Origin: an uncultured Lachnospiraceae bacterium
GTDB taxonomy: Bacteria; Bacillota; Clostridia; Lachnospirales; Lachnospiraceae
DNA length: 11,888 bases
NCBI GenBank assembly: GCA_902796045.1
Contig: CADBNQ010000198.1
Location: 1 to 11,888 of the forward strand
Reading direction: 5' to 3'
Shown here: one piece after another, positions 7,774-11,888 of the stretch
Layout of the letters: the number at the start of each line of letters is the position of its first letter
How positions within the stretch are numbered: position 1 is the first letter of the stretch
The notes under the pieces: generated by a model
The model's database searches: none
Told to the model about the DNA's origin: nothing
The model's input: the letters and a program-made list of their open reading frames with translations, nothing else
Translations under genes and position numbers: made by a program

Positions 7774-9156
7774 TCAGATATGCTCTTTGAGCCATTCTTC
7801 ATTGATGAGGATGACCTCCTCCATGGCCTGTGGTCCCGGAGCACCTGGTGTATTTCGCTTATCAATGCAGGTGGTCAGTGAAATAGCCTCATAGATATCA
7901 TTATCAAATACAGGACTGAATGTCCTGTACTCATCAAGGGTCAGTTCATCCAGAGAAATCCCCTTGTCGATGCAATAGAGGACAAGCTGCCCCACGATGC
8001 TGTGGGCATCCCGGAAGGCAAGTCCCTTTCCCACCAGATAGTCTGCCGCGTCCGTGGCGTTGGTAAAGCCCCTTTTAGCGCTTTCTTCCATGGTATCTGT
8101 GCGGAAGGAGATGGTTTTGAGCATACCCGTAAAGAGGGCCAGACATCCCTTCACCGTATCATAGGCATCAAAAGTCAGTTCCTTATCCTCCTGCATATCT
8201 TTGTTGTAGGCAAGAGGAAGCCCCTTCATGGTGGTGAGCAGGGAGACCAGTGCCCCGTAAACCCGTCCTGTTTTCCCGCGGATCAGCTCGGCGATATCCG
8301 GATTCTTCTTCTGGGGCATGATGCTGCTGCCTGTACTGTAGGCATCATCGATCTCTACGAAGCGGTATTCATCAGAATTCCAGATGATGATTTCCTCACA
8401 GAAACGGGAAAGATGCATCATGATCAGAGACAGGGCAGACAGAAGCTCGATCACATAATCCCTGTCGGACACCGAGTCCATGCTGTTCAAGGTGGGCCCG
8501 GCAAAGCCCAGCAGTCTGGCCGTCAGCTCCCTGTCCAGAGGATAGGTCGTTCCGGCAAGTGCTCCCGCGCCGAGAGGGCAGTAGTTCATCCGCTCATAGA
8601 TGTCATCAAGCCTGCTGTGGTCTCTCTTGAACATCTCCATGTAGGCACCCAGATGGTGGGCCAGGGTCAGAGGCTGGGCCTTCTGCAGATGAGTAAACCC
8701 GGGCATGGCAGTATGGATGTGTTCCTTCATCAGCTTATGACAGGTCACAAGGAGGTCAGAAAGCTCCCTGCGGATGGCTTTTAGCTCATCCCTGGTGTAG
8801 AGTTTCATATCCAGGGCAACCTGATCATTTCTGCTCCTGCCGGTATGCAGCTTCTTGCCCGCCTCTCCGATCCGGTCTGTCAATACCGCTTCCACAAAAC
8901 TGTGGATATCTTCATATTCATCACTGATCTCCAGTCGCCCTTCTTCCACATCCTCCAGGATCTCCCTGATACCGGAAAGAATCAAATCCCTTTCTTCCTC
9001 TGTCAGTATGCCTGACGCAGCCAGCATTTTGACATGAGCCATGCTGCCTTCCATATCCTGCCGGTAGAACTTCTTATCAAAACTGACGGACGCGTTAAAA
9101 TTATATACCAGACGATCAGTCTCCTTGGTAAAGCGTCCACCCCATAATTGAGCCAT
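7774..9156 (-). CDS. argH: Argininosuccinate lyase
   Basis: This enzyme splits argininosuccinate into arginine and fumarate, the last step of arginine synthesis, as a cytoplasmic homotetramer. The 460 residues are standard length, beginning [14 protein letters not shown]. Visible motifs are [13 protein letters not shown] (104-116), [12 protein letters not shown] (151-162) with the active-site region His156, and the fumarase/lyase superfamily signature [11 protein letters not shown] (276-286) with the catalytic serine loop. This separates it from adenylosuccinate lyase and fumarase. The start is supported by AGGAGG (9162-9167 on the + strand, read in reverse), 5 bases upstream. A good promoter lies further upstream. 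argG, often adjacent, is not in this window, so argH appears to be transcribed alone. Confidence 0.96.
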   Translation of the reverse strand: MAQLWGGRFTKETDRLVYNFNASVSFDKKFYRQDMEGSMAHVKMLAASGILTEEERDLILSGIREILEDVEEGRLEISDEYEDIHSFVEAVLTDRIGEAGKKLHTGRSRNDQVALDMKLYTRDELKAIRRELSDLLVTCHKLMKEHIHTAMPGFTHLQKAQPLTLAHHLGAYMEMFKRDHSRLDDIYERMNYCPLGAGALAGTTYPLDRELTARLLGFAGPTLNSMDSVSDRDYVIELLSALSLIMMHLSRFCEEIIIWNSDEYRFVEIDDAYSTGSSIMPQKKNPDIAELIRGKTGRVYGALVSLLTTMKGLPLAYNKDMQEDKELTFDAYDTVKGCLALFTGMLKTISFRTDTMEESAKRGFTNATDAADYLVGKGLAFRDAHSIVGQLVLYCIDKGISLDELTLDEYRTFSPVFDNDIYEAISLTTCIDKRNTPGAPGPQAMEEVILINEEWLKEHI

Positions 9157-9220
9157 AATGCTCCTCCTTGCCTGCTGTTAGTTAAAAATCGCCATGACGA
9201 TCTTAAGCACCATTAATATC

Positions 9221-9237
9221 TCATCTATTTTACATGA
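9221..9237. promoter_or_regulatory. Possible operator, copy 1 (TCATCT...ATGA)
   Basis: TCATCTATTTTACATGA has inverted TCAT/ATGA ends and covers the argH -10 box. It resembles a second element at 9271. Occupation would block argH transcription. It does not match the usual ARG box orientation (TGAAT...ATTCA), so the regulator is unknown and the site is tentative. Confidence 0.3.
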
Positions 9238-9255
9238 AAAGGAGATTACTGGCAA
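9227..9255 (-). promoter_or_regulatory. Promoter for argH
   Basis: Read on the - strand there is TTGCCA (9250-9255), a 17-base spacer, then TAAAAT (9227-9232), a close match to a housekeeping sigma promoter at ideal spacing. Transcription would start near 9220, giving an argH leader of about 63 bases. The -10 lies inside one of two TCATCT...ATGA elements. Confidence 0.7.
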
Positions 9256-9270
9256 GAAATAAAAAAGAGT

Positions 9271-9284
9271 TCATCTTATTATGA
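9271..9284. promoter_or_regulatory. Possible operator, copy 2 (TCATCT...ATGA)
   Basis: TCATCTTATTATGA has perfect 4-base inverted ends (TCAT/ATGA) and starts exactly 50 bases from the start of the similar element at 9221. It lies between the two divergent promoters, 15 bases outside the argH -35 and 33 bases before the -35 of the transporter promoter. Function is inferred only from its position and similarity. Confidence 0.3.
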
Positions 9285-9317
9285 CAGGGACTGGGTAAAA
9301 AAAAACACCTGACGCTA

Positions 9318-9345
9318 TTGATTTTATTTGCGTATTTGATATAAT
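9318..9345 (+). promoter_or_regulatory. Promoter for the amino-acid ABC transporter operon
   Basis: TTGATT (9318-9323), a 16-base spacer and a perfect TATAAT (9340-9345) are present, with TG at 9337-9338 giving an extended -10. The start would be near 9352, so the leader is only about 48 bases. That leaves no room for a riboswitch or T-box. Control would have to act on initiation. Confidence 0.8.
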
Positions 9346-9399
9346 ATGGAATAAATATGCAAAGACATATTAATAATCATTGTAAAGGAGAAGGAGTTT

Positions 9400-10203
9400 A
9401 TGAAGTACAGAAAAATTGCAGCATTAGTACTGGCCATGGGAATGGCAGTATCCATGATGATGGGATGCGGCGCATCCAAGCCCGCAGACAGTGAGGGTGA
9501 CACGAGCGCATCAGGAAGCCAGTCATTTACCACTGTCAATGAAGGCGTCCTTACTATGGCGACCAACGCCCAGTTCCCGCCTTACGAGTACTATGATGGA
9601 CAGGAGATCGTAGGTATCGACGCTGAGATCGCAAAGGCTGTCGCAGACAAGCTTGGCCTTGAGCTCAAGATTGAGGATATGGAGTTTAATTCCATCATCG
9701 GTTCTGTTCAGAGCAACAAGGTGGATATGGGACTTGCCGGCATGACCGTAACAGATGAGAGGAAACAGTCTGTTAATTTCACAGAGCCTTATGCCACAGG
9801 GATCCAGTCCATCATCGTAAAGGAAGGTTCTGACATCAAATCTGTTGATGACCTTGAAGGCAAGAAGATCGGTGTTCAGCTTTCCACAACCGGCGACATC
9901 TATGCAGTAGAAGATTACGGCGCAGAGAACGTAGATGAGTACAACAAGGGTGCCGACGCTGTCCAGGCCCTGATCACAGATAAGGTTGACTGCGTGATCA
10001 TTGACAACCAGCCAGCCAAGGCATTTGTAGCTGATAACAAAGGTCTTGTCATCCTTGATACCGAGTATACAACAGAAGATTATGCAGCATGTCTGAACAA
10101 GGAAAACGAAGCCCTGCTCAAAGCTGTAGACGGTGCTATCAAGGAATTAAAAGAGGACGGAACCATCCAGTCTATCCTTGATAAGTATATTTCAGCTGAG
10201 TAA
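9400..10203 (+). CDS. Polar amino-acid ABC transporter, substrate-binding lipoprotein
   Basis: This extracytoplasmic receptor captures an amino acid and delivers it to the permease encoded next. Residues 1-22 form a lipoprotein signal peptide (MKYRKIAALVLAMGMAV) ending in a lipobox-like MMGC, with lipidated Cys23. A polar linker runs to about 45, then a family 3 solute-binding domain to 267. Typical features are NAQFPPYEYYDG (56-67), GIDAEIAKAVADKLG (72-86), GMTVTDERK with Arg121 (the usual ligand alpha-carboxylate contact), and IIDNQPAK with Asp202 (the usual alpha-amino contact). Those contacts point to an amino acid but do not show which one. Two stacked ribosome binding sites (AAAGGAG 9384-9390 and AAGGAG 9391-9396) precede the ATG; the first has the better spacing. 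It is the first gene after a strong promoter. Confidence 0.94.
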   Translation: MKYRKIAALVLAMGMAVSMMMGCGASKPADSEGDTSASGSQSFTTVNEGVLTMATNAQFPPYEYYDGQEIVGIDAEIAKAVADKLGLELKIEDMEFNSIIGSVQSNKVDMGLAGMTVTDERKQSVNFTEPYATGIQSIIVKEGSDIKSVDDLEGKKIGVQLSTTGDIYAVEDYGAENVDEYNKGADAVQALITDKVDCVIIDNQPAKAFVADNKGLVILDTEYTTEDYAACLNKENEALLKAVDGAIKELKEDGTIQSILDKYISAE

Positions 10204-10215
10204 AAAAATAAGGAT

Positions 10216-10242
10216 ATGTGCCGGCCCGCAGGGGCCTGACAT
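10216..10242 (+). promoter_or_regulatory. Hairpin between substrate-binding protein and permease genes
   Basis: GGCCC (10223-10227) and GGGCC (10232-10236) form a GC stem with a GCAG loop. ATGT (10216-10219) and ACAT (10239-10242) can extend it across a small internal loop. No T-run follows. In binding-protein operons such hairpins commonly protect the upstream message and reduce read-through. The stem ends about 22 bases before the permease start. Confidence 0.55.
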
Positions 10243-10263
10243 GAGAAAGAACAGGTAATTGTT

Positions 10264-10995
10264 TTGAGTACATGGTTTTCTGATCTGCAGGCAAAGTTCA
10301 TTCTGGACTTTGTCGAAAAGCAGAGATATATCTATATCGTAGAAGGTTTAAAAGTCACATTTGAGGTCACACTCCTTTCATTGTTCTTCGGCATGCTGAT
10401 CGGAGCAGTGATCGCCATCATAAGGACTACGCACGACCAGACCAGGGAAGAAGCCAGAAAGGGGCCGGGACATATGATCCTCGGCGCTGCAGATGCAGTC
10501 TGCCGCCTTTATCTGACTGTCATCCGTGGAACACCTACCATGGTCCAGCTGCTTCTGTGGTTTTTTGTCTTCCTCAAGAACGCTGACAGTAAGATCCTTG
10601 TGGCTGTTGTCGCCTTCTCGGTTAACTCCGGTGCCTATGTCGCCGAGATTTTCCGGTCAGGCATCATGTCCATAGATCAGGGCCAGATGGAAGCAGGAAG
10701 GTCACTGGGATTGAGCTATAAAGATACCATGCTGGAGATCATTATGCCCCAGGCCATCAAGAACTGCCTCCCTTCCCTCGTCAACGAGATGATCACCCTG
10801 TTGAAGGAGACTTCCATCAGTGGTTACATCGGACTGAACGAGCTTACCAGAGGAGGAGAGATCATCCGTGGGGTAACCTATGATGCTTTCCTGCCCTTGA
10901 TTGTTGTTGCTTTGATCTATCTGACCATCGTCATGTTCTTTACCTGGTGTATGGGTATCCTTGAGAGGAGGCTGAGAAGAAGTGATATACGTTAA
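10264..10995 (+). CDS. Polar amino-acid ABC transporter, permease (GlnP/HisM family)
   Basis: This membrane subunit forms the amino-acid channel, probably as a homodimer because only one permease gene is present. The likely start is TTG at 10264. The only upstream in-frame codons before a stop at 10237 include no ATG, and the next in-frame ATG (residue 44) would cut the first membrane segment. The ribosome binding site is weak (AGGT at 10253-10256). Membrane segments are visible near 33-54, 92-110, 111-130 and 208-233. The RGTP motif is at 88-91, and the EAA loop contacting the ATPase is [14 protein letters not shown]...MPQAI (143-165). The cytoplasmic stretch 54-75 ([13 protein letters not shown]) looks longer than in short E. 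coli homologues, giving 243 residues. It overlaps the ATPase gene by 14 bases. Confidence 0.93.
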   Translation: MSTWFSDLQAKFILDFVEKQRYIYIVEGLKVTFEVTLLSLFFGMLIGAVIAIIRTTHDQTREEARKGPGHMILGAADAVCRLYLTVIRGTPTMVQLLLWFFVFLKNADSKILVAVVAFSVNSGAYVAEIFRSGIMSIDQGQMEAGRSLGLSYKDTMLEIIMPQAIKNCLPSLVNEMITLLKETSISGYIGLNELTRGGEIIRGVTYDAFLPLIVVALIYLTIVMFFTWCMGILERRLRRSDIR

Positions 10996-11704
10996 GAACC
11001 TGTATAAAGCCTTCGGAGACCATGTGGTACTTAAAGACATCACAGAGCATATCCACCCGGGCGAGAAGCTGGTTATCATCGGCCCCTCCGGTTCCGGGAA
11101 GTCCACCTTCCTGCGATGCCTCAATCTTTTAGAGCATCCGACATCCGGACAGGTGATCTTTGACGGTGTGGATCTGACTGATCCGAAGACTGATATCAAC
11201 AAGATCCGCCAGCATATGGGGATGGTGTTTCAGCATTTTAACCTCTTCCCCCACAAGACCATCATGCAGAATATCACCCTGGCCCCCACCAAGCTCAAGC
11301 TGATGAAGCAGGAGGAGGCCAATGAGGAGGCTCTGAGGCTGCTTCGCATGGTCAACCTGGAAGATAAGGCAGATGCCTATCCTGCACAGCTGTCCGGTGG
11401 ACAGAAACAGCGTATAGCCATCGTCCGCTCCCTGGCACTGAAGCCGAAGATGATGCTCTTTGACGAGCCGACCAGTGCCCTGGATCCTGAGATGGTCGGC
11501 GAGGTACTGGAAGTAATGAAAGACCTTGCCGAAAAGGGGATGACCATGGCTGTTGTCACCCACGAGATGGGCTTTGCCAGAGAGGTAGGCACCCGGGTCT
11601 TCTTCATGGATGACGGAATCATCCTCGAACAGGGAACCCCTGAGGAGATTTTCTCCCATGCCAAAGAAGAACGGACACAGGAATTCCTGTCCAAGGTGCT
11701 CTAA
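10982..11704 (+). CDS. Polar amino-acid ABC transporter, ATP-binding protein (GlnQ/HisP family)
   Basis: This cytoplasmic ATPase drives import through the adjacent permease. All ABC motifs are present in 240 residues: Walker A GPSGSGKS (34-41), Q-loop Gln84, signature LSGGQ (137-141), Walker B MMLFDE (157-162) with catalytic Glu162, D-loop SALD, and switch His194 in [17 protein letters not shown] and the ending [16 protein letters not shown] are typical of the polar amino-acid group. The start is GTG at 10982, 14 bases inside the permease gene, with AGGAGG at 10966-10971, 10 bases upstream. This overlap suggests coupled translation. No further transporter gene follows before the terminators, so the operon is complete with three genes. 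Confidence 0.95.
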   Translation: MIYVKNLYKAFGDHVVLKDITEHIHPGEKLVIIGPSGSGKSTFLRCLNLLEHPTSGQVIFDGVDLTDPKTDINKIRQHMGMVFQHFNLFPHKTIMQNITLAPTKLKLMKQEEANEEALRLLRMVNLEDKADAYPAQLSGGQKQRIAIVRSLALKPKMMLFDEPTSALDPEMVGEVLEVMKDLAEKGMTMAVVTHEMGFAREVGTRVFFMDDGIILEQGTPEEIFSHAKEERTQEFLSKVL

Positions 11705-11721
11705 GTAATCAAATATAATAA

Positions 11722-11782
11722 GGCGCCGCAAACGACCCGCCCATTCCAAAAGAAGAGGCAGATCGTATGCGGCGCCGTTTTT
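11722..11782 (+). terminator. Long hairpin with T-run after the transporter operon
   Basis: GGCGCCGCA (11722-11730) pairs perfectly with TGCGGCGCC (11768-11776). ACGA/TCGT (11732-11735 with 11763-11766) extends it inward after one mismatch, and GCC/GGC could close a smaller inner loop. The sequence GTTTTT follows. It starts 18 bases after the ATPase stop, so it is the likely operon terminator. The large interior (about 37 bases between the outer arms) is unusual for a simple terminator. Confidence 0.7.
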
Positions 11783-11790
11783 GTTCCAAA

Positions 11791-11806
11791 TCCGGCCCAT
11801 GCCGGA
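11791..11806. other. Short GC hairpin TCCGGC-CCAT-GCCGGA
   Basis: Six perfect base pairs enclose a CCAT loop. A second GCCGG (11812-11816) just downstream could compete for the same left arm. No T-run follows. Function is unknown. Confidence 0.4.
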
Positions 11807-11847
11807 CTTGCGCCGGTGGATGCCTGAGGCTGACTTTGTACCGCATG

Positions 11848-11878
11848 AAAAAAAGGCTAAATGAATTAGCCTTTTTTT
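11848..11878. terminator. Bidirectional intrinsic terminator
   Basis: A7-GGCTAA (11848-11860) pairs perfectly with TTAGCC-T7 (11866-11878), 13 base pairs around a 5-base loop. T-runs follow on both strands. It either backs up the first terminator of the transporter operon or ends a gene entering from the right on the - strand, outside the window. Confidence 0.88.
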
Positions 11879-11888
11879 CGAGGAACAA

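Noticed and set aside
9181..9206. Terminator-like stem in the argH leader (AAGATCG / CGATTTT on the - strand, followed by T)
   Set aside because: The stem is only 7 pairs, AT-rich and includes a G-U pair. No alternative antiterminator or leader peptide is visible, so attenuation is not supported.
9221..9284. ARG box (ArgR operator) at the argH promoter
   Set aside because: The canonical orientation TGAAT...ATTCA is absent. The elements present have the opposite arrangement, so ArgR cannot be named as the regulator.
9346..9399. T-box, SAM or lysine riboswitch before the transporter operon
   Set aside because: The predicted leader is only about 48 bases with no terminator hairpin, too short for any of these elements.
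11767..11888. Small Cys-containing open frame starting ATG at 11767 with GAGG upstream, open to the window end (40 codons)
   Set aside because: Its start lies just before the right arm of one terminator hairpin and it runs straight through a second terminator. The composition reflects the GC hairpin and A/T tracts, and no stop is visible to define it.

Overview
The window looks like a chromosomal stretch from an anaerobic Firmicute, most likely a Clostridia/Lachnospiraceae-type bacterium. This is inferred from strong AAGGAG-type ribosome binding sites, near-balanced base composition, a short ACT-domain phosphoglycerate-dehydrogenase-like protein and an archaeal/fungal-type aspartate-semialdehyde dehydrogenase. 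It also rests on lipoprotein-anchored ABC uptake and A/T-flanked intrinsic terminators. No phage, insertion sequence, CRISPR array, tRNA or rRNA was seen. Nearly all of the window is ordinary core metabolism and transport.

Positions 1-7698 (+ strand) hold one probable transcription unit: leuB (5' end outside the window), ilvD, ilvB, a serA-like dehydrogenase, asd and an mscS-type channel gene. Gaps between these genes are 28-63 bases. I see no terminator with a T-run inside the unit, only a hairpin without a T-run between asd and mscS. IlvB makes acetolactate or acetohydroxybutyrate, IlvD makes the 2-keto acids, and LeuB acts in the leucine branch. Asd feeds threonine, and so isoleucine, and also lysine and methionine. 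The serA-like product would supply serine if it is a true phosphoglycerate dehydrogenase. No ilvN regulatory subunit or ilvC follows ilvB here. The channel at the end may be a pressure valve that happens to be co-transcribed.

Positions 7697-7750 hold an 18-A tract and a long hairpin that can terminate transcription from both sides. They separate mscS from argH (7774-9156, - strand), which makes arginine from argininosuccinate and stands alone here without argG.

Positions 9157-9399 are a divergent regulatory region with one good promoter in each direction and two similar TCATCT...ATGA inverted elements. To the right, 9400-11704 (+ strand) encodes a complete three-component polar amino-acid ABC importer: lipoprotein, permease and ATPase. 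A GC-rich hairpin lies between the lipoprotein and permease genes, a TTG start is likely for the permease, and the permease and ATPase genes overlap by 14 bases. Positions 11705-11888 are non-coding as far as I can judge and contain three hairpins, two of them terminator-like.

I did not find a convincing undescribed system. The points most worth a second look are the missing catalytic glutamate in the serA-like protein, the altered GQVP-type motif and missing ilvN for IlvB, the paired elements in the argH/transporter intergenic region, and the multi-hairpin region at the right end.
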